Shown one piece after another: positions 15,818 to 26,269 of a stretch of 64,000 nt of DNA; the stretch's first letter is position 1; every line of letters begins with the position of its first letter. The translations under genes and the position numbers were made by a program. Below the pieces are notes generated by a model. It was not told the origin of the DNA, ran no database searches, and was given only the letters and a program-made list of their open reading frames with translations. Source of the stretch: Rhodoferax_B sp049316285 (GTDB lineage: Bacteria > Pseudomonadota > Gammaproteobacteria > Burkholderiales > Burkholderiaceae_C); the NCBI RefSeq assembly GCF_049316285.1, contig NZ_JBMOXA010000002.1, forward strand, positions 1-64,000, read 5' to 3'.

Positions 15818-18800
15818 TCAATAGGTCCTAAGTCCCGGGATTTCACGCCATTGCACGCGAGAGTTGGGGTTGTAGCAAAGTGTCACGCCAGTGCTTTCGC
15901 CTACGACCTTTTTTGCATATTGGTCGTCCGCGCAGGCCGGGGTGTCCTTGGTGCATGTGGTCACGCCGTTACTGGTCGTGCAGGTGCAGCCGGCCGAGCC
16001 TGCCGCGCAGGATTGCCTGGTGTAGGGCTTGCTGGTTCTATCGTTCACCACCACGACCTTTTGGTCGCTGATGCTCGTGCCAGACACGAGTATCTTGGAT
16101 GAGCCAACGGTGGTCTCCCCCTGGCTGTTACGTTCACTTTTACCGGAGATGGGGTCAATGGTGTAAAGCGTCACGTCAGGTGTGTTGTTGCAGTTGTTCT
16201 GGTCGGTCTTTGGGCGTACGGCGGTAAACGTCAATACCCCGGCACTCAAATCAGGATCGGATAAAACCATCTCGGAGCTACCCGGGAGGTTGAAGTACCA
16301 GCCATCCTTGTTAAGCCAGTCGATTGCATCGTTTGTGCCGGTCAGGACCACCAAGCCGCTGGAGAGTCTTTGGTAGCTGCGGGACACCAGCGTGGAAAGG
16401 CTGGTTGGCAGGGTGCGTCCACCTGTTCCGGTGCCAAAGCCCGGCCGGTCCCAGATGCCATACATGCGTTGCGTCACCGATGCTTTGGGAAAGTCGCCAG
16501 TCTCGAAGGCATTGCCTGTGGCAAAGGTGATGATCAGGCCATCGAAGGCTGGGTAAGCGAACTCGGGGGCCGTAGTGATGGGCAGCCCATCACCAGTACC
16601 GGCGTCGCCGGCACGGGCCTTGAACAGCGGCAGATTGGCTCCCCCCGACTTATAGGCCACGGCCCAGTTTGTCGAATCTGTACTGCTGAGGTCGAACTTC
16701 CACATATTGCCCTTGAGGTCACCGGCGTACACCACGTCGGCGGTGCCGTTGTTGTCGAGGTCAATCCAGGTTGGTGGCGACAGCCCGTTGCCAGTGCCTA
16801 CGTCCGCCACAATCTTGACAAAGTTGGTGCCACTCACCCAAGTACCGGAGGCATTGGGCCCGTCGACGTAGAGCAGATAGAGAACGGCCTTGCCGTTCGT
16901 TGATTTGTAGCCATTGTTGAGCAGCACGGCGAAGCGGCCATTGTTCAACTTGACGATGGGGTTGGCCTGGCCTGAGTTGACGTTGATGGAAACGTCATTG
17001 ACGTTGTAGCCCAGGTCGTTGTCGTCGTCGGAAGTGAACTGCCACCTGAAAATGTCGTTGGGGTTGGTGCCGGCTTCAGCGGATGCGACGGCGGAGGCTG
17101 TAGTCACGTCCAAGGCGAAAAACGCCTTGCCGCCGCGGCCCAGCGAGCTGAACGCGTAGGTTTTCCATGCGCCTTGAGTGCTGCCAGAACCAGGGAGCTG
17201 GACGTCGGCAGTGAATGGGCTTCCATCCACATAAGCCCATACGTTGCCGTCAGGTAATGTTTCGCTCGAGTCCCGTGTGAAGTTGGCACCGTCCAAACGG
17301 GTGCGTCCAACGGAACCTCGCTGCATGGGGATCTCGGCCAAGCGGTTGGCCAGCGGGCCGGGTACGTAGGCCAGGACTTCAGCGCCAGAAGTCGCGTTGA
17401 ACGCATGCAGCATGCCATCGTTGGCGGATACCCACAGGAGCTTGCTGCGTGTCTTGTTATTGTCTACGTATGAGCGATAACCAGGGAAGAGCGCCTCAGC
17501 ATAGAAGGCCGCGGGTGGTGATTGCACCCACGGCGTGGCATTGATGACGGGGCCAAGCAGGTTGTCTGAGCGTTCGCGTAAACCTGTCGAAGCTGCTTCC
17601 TTGGATTGATCGCCACGCAGGTAGTTCAGCACTACCGTCGCGTTGGCAGCCGTCAGCCGATTGGTGCTGTTGTCGGTCATCTGTGTCTTGTAGGCCTCTG
17701 GCAGTGAGGCCCAGCGGAAAGGGACCCCAGCAGTCACGCCCGTGCCGCGGTTGCCATAGTTGGTGATGATGTTGCGCGAATCGCCAGCGCCCGCAGTGCT
17801 GCCGGCTGTGCTGTTGGCGAGGGTTCTGAGCAACTGGCCCGCTCGCCATTCTGGAACGCTTTTGTATTCACCCGTGGAGTCCACTTTGTAGGCTTCGACA
17901 TTGCCCGAAATGGTTGTGGAGTCGAACTTGGCTACGTACTTGTAGCCATCCGTGGTGAGCTGTCGTGAAGATGATGCTGGTGCCGAATTGGAGTTCTTGG
18001 CCAGACTGTCGAGTGCTTTACGCAGTTGCTGTTCCAGCAGGTCGGGGCGGCGTGCCAGAAAGTACCCGTCAGGAACACCGTCGGCCCCGGGAGAACCATC
18101 GGCTTTGACCTTGTCCCAGCTGTCTGTGCTGCTAGGCATGGAGACCTCGGTATAGGAGCCATCGGCGTTCTTGGTGCTGGAGTCAAAATCTCCGTATTTG
18201 GCAGCGTAGTAGAGCGGATCTTTCAACAGGGCATCGGTTTCACCCACCATCTTAAAGGTCGTGGAGACGGGATAGTCTTCGTTTTTGACCGAACAGTAGT
18301 TTGCCAAGTTGGGGATGTTGGAATCACCTGTACTGCCGTCGCCGGTGACGGCACAGACGGTGTTTTGGAACAGCTTGTCTGTGGTGCCAATGCGAATCGT
18401 CCGGTTGCGGTAAGTGGAGTCACCGCATAGGTATTCGCTTGAAGCAGGCATACCCGACAAGGTCGCATAAGCGGTGCCACTGCTGCCTGAGTGCTGATGG
18501 GTCAGATAACGCCCGTTCTTGCTAGCGCCGGTGTCATCTGTCACACCAATAATACTGAAGCCATGGGTGCCTGCCGCGCCGCCGCAGACTCCTGGGATGT
18601 CGGTTGTGACCTTGATGTAAGGACCACTGGCGTTGGACACGCCGTCGCGGTCCACCAAGTCGTAACGGATGAAGCCAGTGATGTCCATGTCGTAGTCGCC
18701 GCCCATCAAAACGTCGTTCCATGTCACGATGAACGCACCATGGGTGGCACTGGAGCTGACAGAGGCAAAGGTCAGCGGTGCACTGATGGCGCCACCGTTT

Positions 18801-20956
18801 TGCACGCTTTCCGGTGTGATGTAAACGTAACGCGAGGTGCCAGGTACAGGGATATCAATGCGCGGTGCTCCCCCGGTAAGCGAGGCCGCCAAGGTCTTGA
18901 CCTTCAGAACATCTTTAGTGGCCGCCAAATCGCTCGGCGGATTGGTCACCGTGCGGATTTTGTTGGTGTTTCCGTACAGGGCCGCACCTGCGACCTGGTA
19001 GGTTCCCCCCATGGCTGGCGCTTCAGGGCAGATGCCCGAGACCTGATCCAGGGTACTGATGGTTTTAGCCGAACATGAGGTCCCATAACCGCCGGTAACC
19101 GAGCCGACTGAGCGTAGGGTGTTGTCAAAGTTCTCTGCCGTGCCGACTCGATTGGTATATGTCGTGATGCTGGGCCCGGTCGGCAATGTACCAAAAGGGG
19201 TGGCGGCTTGGCCATCGAAACTGAGCGCGCTGTTGGACATCAGCAAGACGTTCAAAGGGCGGCATACGGAATTTCCGTAAAGGGAGTTTCGGGTCGTGTT
19301 GCTGTTGGACAGCGGGTCACGCCATGCGGTAACGGGTGCACCTACGTTGCCATCCCTACTGGTGCTGCTGGGATTGGTTGGGGTTGGAGTCGTGCCGTTG
19401 TAAGCGTAATACTGCAGGGCTTGCACCAGCATTTCACCGATCGGATTGCCCCACGCGGGCAAACTGCCCTCTGCAACACCGCTCGGGGTGCCAGAGCTAC
19501 CGTAGCCGCCATTTGAGCGGCCATAAAGAACGATGGCGTCGAAAGCTTTGATGGCACCCACACCCGTACTGCGTCCGTCCGGTGATGCCAAGGCGCTGGA
19601 ACAGCCGGAGCTGGCACTATGACAAAAAACACCCGTGCTCGGATTGATTTCATCGGCGAAGTCGCCCATATTTTTGCGAAGTGCGCCGGCGGTGTAGTTC
19701 AGGTCATAACTGCCGGTAATCACGGCGAATTCGGCGCGGGCAGCTCCACCCGTGGTGGAGTAACCAAATTCCTGGAACAAGCCATACGGCTTGTAGTTGG
19801 TGACGGAGTTGCTGGGGAAGGCCTGGCAGCGCTCTTCGCCTAGCAAAGATGGGTCGCAAACCTTGACTCTGACGGTGAGTTCAGGCCCGATGCCCCCATA
19901 GGTGGCCCCGTCGGTGGTACGGCTCGGAATAGTGATTTCATGCGCGATGCTTCCGCCCCCCTTGTTGGCGTCTTGATAGTAGCGCGCGAGCTTCGGGCCA
20001 AAGGTACCGAGGCCGTAATCCTCGCGCCATTGGCACAGACGGACTTCAACCGTAGACCAGAACCTGACATTTCCCTTGACCATGCGCATGATGGGCGCGT
20101 TGGAGCTTGATGTATAGCTGTCCTCCGATCCCAGGTTGCAAATACTCAAGCCTGCATAAACCCCGGCGTTGGCTCCCGTGGTCTTGATCAGGTCGGTGGT
20201 ACTGAAGGGGGTGTAGTCCCGGATGTCCGTACCGCGATAAAACTTGACGAACGCGTGTGCGTCGAATGTGAGCTGTGCACGCTCAAGTACGGTGGTTCCC
20301 GTGCCGCTAGTTGTCGTGTCAGTACGGCGTTTACCGCCATACAGCATCTTCCGCACAACGTCCAAGCGCGTCATGGATGACCAGTTGAGGAAGTTTCCGC
20401 TCCAGTACGATTGCGAGCTTGGGCAAGAGTAAACCGTGGACGACGTGGTGGTGGTCCCGGCGGTTCCAGTGCTGGATGTGCTTGAGCTACTGGGGGCGGT
20501 TGTCGTGCTGACTGTTCCGGTGCTCCCTTCGGTGGTGGAAGTCGTGACCGTTGTGGACGTGCTGGTTCCGCTGGACGTGGTTGTGGTGACGCTGGTTGTT
20601 GTTACAGTTCGGCTGTTTGCGTTGACGGCAGGATTGAATCGTGCATCGCTCGTGCTGTAGGCATAGCACTTCGTGGGGTCGAAGTACCCGTAGTATTTGA
20701 ATGACGGCTTGAAGGTGGTGTCGATGACGCCATCCCCATCAAGGTCTTCAAAGTCCGTATAGATGGGGCCAAACAGTGAGTGATCCTTGGTGGCCGCCAA
20801 CATCATCATGGGCCGATTCGAAGTGGTCACAATGTTGGGTGGTACCGCCTGTTTGGGTGTTGAAACATCGACGGGGGTCGCCTGTAGGTGCTGTAAGGAT
20901 AAAAGGGCTACGCTGAACACCCAAAGATGCTTGAATGGTGTCGTAAAGGTTTTCAT
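15818..20956 (-). CDS. pilY1: Type IV pilus tip-associated adhesin PilY1
   Basis: 1712 residues, a large PilY1 needed for pilus biogenesis, adhesion and surface sensing. Signal peptide at residues 1-28 (MKTFTTPF ... LQA). Near residue 50 is a calcium-loop-like DLDGDGVID. Residues about 105-165 are an almost pure Ser/Thr tract. The C-terminal part (about 1080-1500) is the PilY1 beta-propeller, with LWVSANDGMLHAFNA, a second calcium loop DLDNNGTADVVYAGD and LKGNMWKFDL. The start at 20956 has AAGGA upstream and puts the signal peptide first. Third-position GC looks lower than in flanking housekeeping genes. Confidence 0.94.
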   Translation of the reverse strand: MKTFTTPFKHLWVFSVALLSLQHLQATPVDVSTPKQAVPPNIVTTSNRPMMMLAATKDHSLFGPIYTDFEDLDGDGVIDTTFKPSFKYYGYFDPTKCYAYSTSDARFNPAVNANSRTVTTTSVTTTTSSGTSTSTTVTTSTTEGSTGTVSTTTAPSSSSTSSTGTAGTTTTSSTVYSCPSSQSYWSGNFLNWSSMTRLDVVRKMLYGGKRRTDTTTSGTGTTVLERAQLTFDAHAFVKFYRGTDIRDYTPFSTTDLIKTTGANAGVYAGLSICNLGSEDSYTSSSNAPIMRMVKGNVRFWSTVEVRLCQWREDYGLGTFGPKLARYYQDANKGGGSIAHEITIPSRTTDGATYGGIGPELTVRVKVCDPSLLGEERCQAFPSNSVTNYKPYGLFQEFGYSTTGGAARAEFAVITGSYDLNYTAGALRKNMGDFADEINPSTGVFCHSASSGCSSALASPDGRSTGVGAIKAFDAIVLYGRSNGGYGSSGTPSGVAEGSLPAWGNPIGEMLVQALQYYAYNGTTPTPTNPSSTSRDGNVGAPVTAWRDPLSNSNTTRNSLYGNSVCRPLNVLLMSNSALSFDGQAATPFGTLPTGPSITTYTNRVGTAENFDNTLRSVGSVTGGYGTSCSAKTISTLDQVSGICPEAPAMGGTYQVAGAALYGNTNKIRTVTNPPSDLAATKDVLKVKTLAASLTGGAPRIDIPVPGTSRYVYITPESVQNGGAISAPLTFASVSSSATHGAFIVTWNDVLMGGDYDMDITGFIRYDLVDRDGVSNASGPYIKVTTDIPGVCGGAAGTHGFSIIGVTDDTGASKNGRYLTHQHSGSSGTAYATLSGMPASSEYLCGDSTYRNRTIRIGTTDKLFQNTVCAVTGDGSTGDSNIPNLANYCSVKNEDYPVSTTFKMVGETDALLKDPLYYAAKYGDFDSSTKNADGSYTEVSMPSSTDSWDKVKADGSPGADGVPDGYFLARRPDLLEQQLRKALDSLAKNSNSAPASSSRQLTTDGYKYVAKFDSTTISGNVEAYKVDSTGEYKSVPEWRAGQLLRTLANSTAGSTAGAGDSRNIITNYGNRGTGVTAGVPFRWASLPEAYKTQMTDNSTNRLTAANATVVLNYLRGDQSKEAASTGLRERSDNLLGPVINATPWVQSPPAAFYAEALFPGYRSYVDNNKTRSKLLWVSANDGMLHAFNATSGAEVLAYVPGPLANRLAEIPMQRGSVGRTRLDGANFTRDSSETLPDGNVWAYVDGSPFTADVQLPGSGSTQGAWKTYAFSSLGRGGKAFFALDVTTASAVASAEAGTNPNDIFRWQFTSDDDNDLGYNVNDVSINVNSGQANPIVKLNNGRFAVLLNNGYKSTNGKAVLYLLYVDGPNASGTWVSGTNFVKIVADVGTGNGLSPPTWIDLDNNGTADVVYAGDLKGNMWKFDLSSTDSTNWAVAYKSGGANLPLFKARAGDAGTGDGLPITTAPEFAYPAFDGLIITFATGNAFETGDFPKASVTQRMYGIWDRPGFGTGTGGRTLPTSLSTLVSRSYQRLSSGLVVLTGTNDAIDWLNKDGWYFNLPGSSEMVLSDPDLSAGVLTFTAVRPKTDQNNCNNTPDVTLYTIDPISGKSERNSQGETTVGSSKILVSGTSISDQKVVVVNDRTSKPYTRQSCAAGSAGCTCTTSNGVTTCTKDTPACADDQYAKKVVGESTGVTLCYNPNSRVQWREIPGLRTY

Positions 20957-20995
20957 GGGGTAGATCCTTAGAGGCAATGCAGGCCCGTCAACGGT

Positions 20996-21706
20996 TTACT
21001 CCTGAAGCGGAGCGAAGAAGGTCTGAAGGACGACCTGGGTGCGCATGGAGTAACCAAATCCGCGTGCGGTCACGCGATATACCGCAGTGGGTTGGTAGGT
21101 GACGTTGCTGGCGCGGACAAAATGTTCAATGATGTATTCGGGCTGTTGCGCTACGCCTGGTATGGCGGCTACCCCGGTGAACGTACCCAGAGGAATGGCA
21201 CCATTGAAACTGCAATGCCCGGTATCAATGGCGCTGCCAGTACGATTCGGTTTGTTGTCAAAACTGTTGTTCCATGCTCCGCCCTTGCTGACCGGCCACC
21301 AGGGTTCAGATGCGGTGGAGGAGCCCTCTACAGCGGTACTCCAGTTCGATATGGCGTAAGTGCCGTCCTCTCTCCTGCACAAGCCGAGCGGGCAGTTCTC
21401 GGTGAAGTCCGAAACGATTGGCGGGCGCGAGCGGTTGCGGGTGCAAGAGGCCCCGGTCAATATGCTGGGGGTGATCTGCATGAGGTCGCGTTCGGCGTCC
21501 CGTAGCGCAGATTCGGCGGCTTGATATGCAACTTCTTGGTCAAGTTGATTCCGCGCTATGCCTTCGCCAAACATGGATTGGCGTGCTGCCCAGATGGTCA
21601 GTCCCGTGATGGCCAGTAAAAACAATAGAACGACGATGAGCGCCACTCCCTTCTGCTGATCAGATGACACAGCAACGGGACGGCGGAGCTGGATGCTTTG
21701 GGGCAT
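20996..21706 (-). CDS. pilX: Type IV pilus assembly protein PilX
   Basis: 236-residue minor pilin. The N-terminus QKG|VALIVVLLFLLAITGL has the leader-peptidase Gly but a Val instead of Glu at +5, typical of PilX and of GspK-like tip pseudopilins. The rest is the PilX fold, with the ERDLMQ helix and a variable Cys-containing C-terminal half. Eight bases from pilW and 39 from pilY1. Expected to sit in the minor-pilin complex that carries PilY1 at the pilus tip. Confidence 0.92.
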   Translation of the reverse strand: MPQSIQLRRPVAVSSDQQKGVALIVVLLFLLAITGLTIWAARQSMFGEGIARNQLDQEVAYQAAESALRDAERDLMQITPSILTGASCTRNRSRPPIVSDFTENCPLGLCRREDGTYAISNWSTAVEGSSTASEPWWPVSKGGAWNNSFDNKPNRTGSAIDTGHCSFNGAIPLGTFTGVAAIPGVAQQPEYIIEHFVRASNVTYQPTAVYRVTARGFGYSMRTQVVLQTFFAPLQE

Positions 21707-21714
21707 GGTGAGCC

Positions 21715-22782
21715 CTAATAGGATTGGTTGATGTTGTTCTGCACCGCAAAGACCTGTACGAATCGTTTGCGTAAAGATGTGTCGTTTGCGCTTTGCGTTT
21801 GTTCCTGGTCTTTGCAGTCGATGTATTTGCGCAAAGCAGAGCTTTTATCTGCAATCTTCGGAGCCGCGCCGACACTTTTGGTCATCAGACAAACACGTAC
21901 TGCGACAACTCTGCCCCACGGGCTAATTGAGATTCCGTTGACGTTGAGCGCTTGCAGGCTCTGGATCTCTGTAGCGGTGTAGAAACGGTCGGGGGCTCGA
22001 GTGAGTGCGCTGTTGTAGATCCCATAAGTCAATTGCATGTCCTCAACACCTAGCAACAGGGGTTGGTAGCCATTCGTGTTGCCATTTCCTGAACACTGAA
22101 GACTCTTGGTCTGGACATCTTGCCCTTCAACCTCGGCGGAGGTGGAGTCGATTGCATATCGGTTTGACACGAATAGCGGAAGTTGTGGCGGAAGATTGGC
22201 ATTGACGGCGGTGGCAGGTGTTCCATCGTTGAGTTTGCGAATGGCATTGCTGGCGTCATTGCCGGCATCTGCTCCGTTGCAGTCTCGCCGCGTGCCCACC
22301 ACGGCGCTGTCCATGGTGTCACTCGAGAAGTAGTTAATCACAAGAGAGTCGGGTGCTGTGGAAGAGGTGGTGCCACAGGTACCCGTCGCGACATTGAATT
22401 TGGCGCCATCGCAACCAAAAATGCCGGTGATATAGGCGTTGTCTCCGCTGCTGGGGGAAATCCAATCTGTGTTTCTAACAGGAATGCCTTGACCCGGTGG
22501 ATATCCATCAATGCGCCGCATTTTGGGAAAGTTTGCCGAAATAGGGGGAGCTACGGTGGGGTAAAAGCCAGCATTCGCAATATCTCGTCCCAGGAATTCG
22601 AGCGCATACACCCCGGTTTCCTGGTTGGCACTGTTTCGTTCCACCGCACGTTGAGTATCTCGAGTGCCCAGGTAAACGTAAGCTGCGGCCGTGACCAAAA
22701 AGAGGGTGATCACCATGGTGACCAATAACTCCACCATCGTGACGCCACGCTGATGTACACGGTTGGGGCGCATGTGCTTCAT
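21715..22782 (-). CDS. pilW: Type IV pilus assembly protein PilW
   Basis: 355-residue minor pilin with cleavage site QRG|VTMVELLVTMVI (Glu +5 present) and the long PilW body, including LEFLGRDIANAGFYP after the hydrophobic helix. Part of the tip complex with PilV, PilX and PilY1. The ATG at 22782 overlaps the pilV stop (ATGA); an internal MRPN start three codons later is also possible. Confidence 0.92.
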   Translation of the reverse strand: MKHMRPNRVHQRGVTMVELLVTMVITLFLVTAAAYVYLGTRDTQRAVERNSANQETGVYALEFLGRDIANAGFYPTVAPPISANFPKMRRIDGYPPGQGIPVRNTDWISPSSGDNAYITGIFGCDGAKFNVATGTCGTTSSTAPDSLVINYFSSDTMDSAVVGTRRDCNGADAGNDASNAIRKLNDGTPATAVNANLPPQLPLFVSNRYAIDSTSAEVEGQDVQTKSLQCSGNGNTNGYQPLLLGVEDMQLTYGIYNSALTRAPDRFYTATEIQSLQALNVNGISISPWGRVVAVRVCLMTKSVGAAPKIADKSSALRKYIDCKDQEQTQSANDTSLRKRFVQVFAVQNNINQSY

Positions 22783-23429
22783 GGTACGAAGGAGAAGCGG
22801 GCGCAGCGCACACCTGCCGGAGCAGACGCGGTGGCGGGGCAGCAGGTTTGCCTAGCTAGGCCGGTTTGCTGACTCGTGCATGTAGTAACCGCGACCAGAT
22901 TGACTGCGGTGCCATCATTGATGCGGCGTTGAGAATCGGTGTTTTCTTTGTCAAACCACATCAATGTGACGGTGATGCCATCGCTGCGATTGCCTTCTAC
23001 CAGGGCCGCACCTTGCGGCAGTGCATTACGCACGCGTAGGCGCCAGGCCCCCATGTCATAGGCTGCACGCTGCTGCGGTGTGCAACTGGTGACGGACGAG
23101 TCGGTTTCGCAGTTCGGGGTGATGGTCAGTGAAGCATCGGTCGCGGCCTGTTGGGTGGCCCAATCGCTGTTGAGGATGTAGGCTGAGGTGCTGTCTGCGC
23201 CCGTGATGTAGTTGCGACCAGCTTGGCTGGGATTCATGCGAACACGGTCCGAAAAATCGGCGAACAGCGAGGCGTTTGAGGAGCGGGACCAAGAGTTGAT
23301 CTTGTACTTGGTGGTCGCTAATTGCAGGCCGGCGATCCCAAGCAGGCCGATCGACAATACGACGATAGCGACCAGAATCTCGATCAAGGTGAAACCTCGG
23401 GCAAGTTTTCGTGCGGGGGCTTTTCGCAT
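22779..23429 (-). CDS. pilV: Type IV pilus modification/assembly protein PilV
   Basis: 216-residue minor pilin; the prepilin site ARG|FTLIEILVAIVVLSIGLLGIAGLQL is the PilV signature, with the GLLGIAGLQ helix end. Start at 23429 gives a 13-residue basic leader. Eight bases after the fimT-like gene and overlapping pilW. Confidence 0.92.
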   Translation of the reverse strand: MRKAPARKLARGFTLIEILVAIVVLSIGLLGIAGLQLATTKYKINSWSRSSNASLFADFSDRVRMNPSQAGRNYITGADSTSAYILNSDWATQQAATDASLTITPNCETDSSVTSCTPQQRAAYDMGAWRLRVRNALPQGAALVEGNRSDGITVTLMWFDKENTDSQRRINDGTAVNLVAVTTCTSQQTGLARQTCCPATASAPAGVRCARFSFVP

Positions 23430-23437
23430 GGTGACTT

Positions 23438-24067
23438 TCAATTCGAGTCGCTGCCGCAAGTGGACGCGTCGGATATGGTTCGAGTTCGCCCCATTTTGTT
23501 GAGGCAAATATTGAAACCGTACTTTTGTGTCCAGGGATGGTTAACCGATTGATAAACAAGGTCGAACTCCTCGGCACTTCCCAAACCGTTCAACCCTCGG
23601 TTGTTGAACTGGATCTTGCGGGTGTTCGATAGGGCATTCAAGTAGTACTCACCGGCCACGGGCTGGCGAACAAACAGTAAGTTTTCCGGCTTATCCGCAT
23701 CAGGATTGTTGCTAGCACTTGAACAAGATGGGTTTAGGAAAGCGATCCACCCCACCTGCCAGTCTTGGCCGGTCGTTGCGCATCGAGGGCCGCTGCTGCC
23801 GGTACCAGTATCGTTGACTGTGGTGCTTAAGCACATGGTGACGCAGGTGTTCCTGCTGACCGCTTCATTACGAGCACGCAACACGCTGCCGGTGAACTCA
23901 TTTCCAATGGAAGACATCTTGTTGCGCGCCACAAAATCGCGCAATGAAGGCGCCGCCAGCGCAGCCAGAATGCCGGCGATGGCAACCGTGACCAATACTT
24001 CCAGCAAGGTAAAGCCGGAATGTCGGTTGCGGCAAAGCCGGCTGGCAGGCGTGGTGGGGCGAATCAT
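23438..24067 (-). CDS. fimT: GspH/FimT family minor pseudopilin
   Basis: 209 residues, first gene of the minor-pilin operon. Prepilin site HSG|FTLLEVLVTVAIAGILAALAAPSLRDFV, then the GspH/FimT pattern SSIGNEFTGSVLRARNEAVSRN. FimT/FimU proteins prime pilus assembly, and some FimT proteins bind DNA during natural transformation; the sequence alone does not separate FimT from FimU. Start at 24067 (MIRP); an ATG at 24082 would add five residues to the leader. Confidence 0.86.
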   Translation of the reverse strand: MIRPTTPASRLCRNRHSGFTLLEVLVTVAIAGILAALAAPSLRDFVARNKMSSIGNEFTGSVLRARNEAVSRNTCVTMCLSTTVNDTGTGSSGPRCATTGQDWQVGWIAFLNPSCSSASNNPDADKPENLLFVRQPVAGEYYLNALSNTRKIQFNNRGLNGLGSAEEFDLVYQSVNHPWTQKYGFNICLNKMGRTRTISDASTCGSDSN

Positions 24068-24201
24068 GCCCTTATTCTGCATTTGCGCAGCAGCAAACTG
24101 TGGCCGCTGATCTGGTTGGGAAGACCGCTTGGCCAGTCGCGGCGGCGACGGCATCCTCTACCGGGGTTGGCCTGCGGTGCTCTGATGCAAACCTTTGCCG
24201 G

Positions 24202-24645
24202 CTAGATATCCTGAATCAACCGGCTGAATTCATCCACGTCTTCAAAACTGCGGTAAACCGACGCAAAACGCACGTAGGCCACTTTGTCGAGTTTTTTCAG
24301 CTCGCGCATCACCAACTCACCCAGTTTGGCGGTGGTGATTTCCTTGGCACCGCTGACCAGCAGCTTGCGCTCGATGCGTTCCAGGGCTGCATCCACCTGC
24401 TCAACAGCGACCGGGCGCTTGCGCAAGGCCAGCCGCATGGACGCCTGGAGCTTGCTGGCGTCAAAGTCCATGCGGCTGCCGTTTTTCTTGACCACGCTGG
24501 GCATGGCCACTTCTGCGCGCTCGTAGGTGGTGAAACGCTGCTCACACGAGCCGCAGCGGCGCCGGCGTCGAATCAGGTCGCCGTCTTCGGACTCCCGGGT
24601 TTCGACAACCTGCGTCTCTGCGTGGCCACAGAAGGGGCACTTCAT
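24202..24645 (-). CDS. nrdR: Transcriptional repressor NrdR
   Basis: 147-residue repressor of ribonucleotide reductase genes. A zinc ribbon (C3, C6, C31, C34: CPFCG ... CGSCEQRF) is followed by an ATP-cone domain (about residues 46-136) that senses ATP/dATP. Located 39 bases downstream of glyA on the same strand, the usual Comamonadaceae and wider proteobacterial pairing. No nrd genes are in the window. Confidence 0.97.
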   Translation of the reverse strand: MKCPFCGHAETQVVETRESEDGDLIRRRRRCGSCEQRFTTYERAEVAMPSVVKKNGSRMDFDASKLQASMRLALRKRPVAVEQVDAALERIERKLLVSGAKEITTAKLGELVMRELKKLDKVAYVRFASVYRSFEDVDEFSRLIQDI

Positions 24646-24684
24646 GGCTTCTGGGCTCGGCGGGTCAAGAGTGCGACGCGCAAA

Positions 24685-25929
<1,245 letters not shown>

Positions 25930-25962
25930 GGCAGTCCTTGCAGAAATTGCATACGGGTGATT

Positions 25963-25979
25963 ACTTGTCCGAGACAAGT
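25963..25979 (-). promoter_or_regulatory. Hairpin of the glyA leader expression platform
   Basis: ACTTGTC and GACAAGT form a perfect 7-bp stem with a 3-base loop directly after the aptamer. It has no T run, so it is not an intrinsic terminator. Control is more likely translational: GGCAG at the aptamer end (forward 25981-25985) can pair with CTGCC next to the glyA start (25930-25934). Confidence 0.5.
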
Positions 25980-25981
25980 GC

Positions 25982-26140
25982 TGCCCAGGCGAACGGCTGA
26001 ACACCCAAGCCTAAGCCTAAGCCTTGGTGGCACGCTTCCCAGTGGTTGCCCGGAGACAGCAGCGTGAAAATGAAGCTGCTACGGTGGTCCACGTCAACAT
26101 GGGCACTTTGCAGCGCCATGCCTATCGCCAGTTGCGTACC
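25982..26140 (-). ncRNA. ZTP riboswitch (pfl motif) upstream of glyA
   Basis: Read on the minus strand, all conserved blocks of the pfl/ZTP aptamer occur in order: AACTGGCGATA (26124-26133 region), ACCACTGGGAAGCGTGCC (26029-26046) and GCCGTTCGCCTGGGCA (25982-25997). The P1 helix closes: GGTACGC (26134-26140) pairs with GCGTGCC (26029-26035), six Watson-Crick pairs and one G-U. The region between the first two blocks is longer than usual and contains its own hairpins, including AGCAGC/GCTGCT. A triplicated GCCTAA-type 6-mer occupies the variable linker near 26006-26024. ZTP riboswitches upstream of glyA are known in Burkholderiales. By family it senses ZMP/ZTP and turns on glyA. Confidence 0.87.
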
Positions 26141-26269
26141 GCCCTAGTGTAGCCGAGGCCTGTATAGCCGAGGAAAGCAAGTGTTGATCGCTGGGGGAGA
26201 GCGCAATGAAAATGCCGCTCCAAAGAGCGGCATGGTCAAGCGGGGCACAACCAGTGCAGAGCTTGCAGT

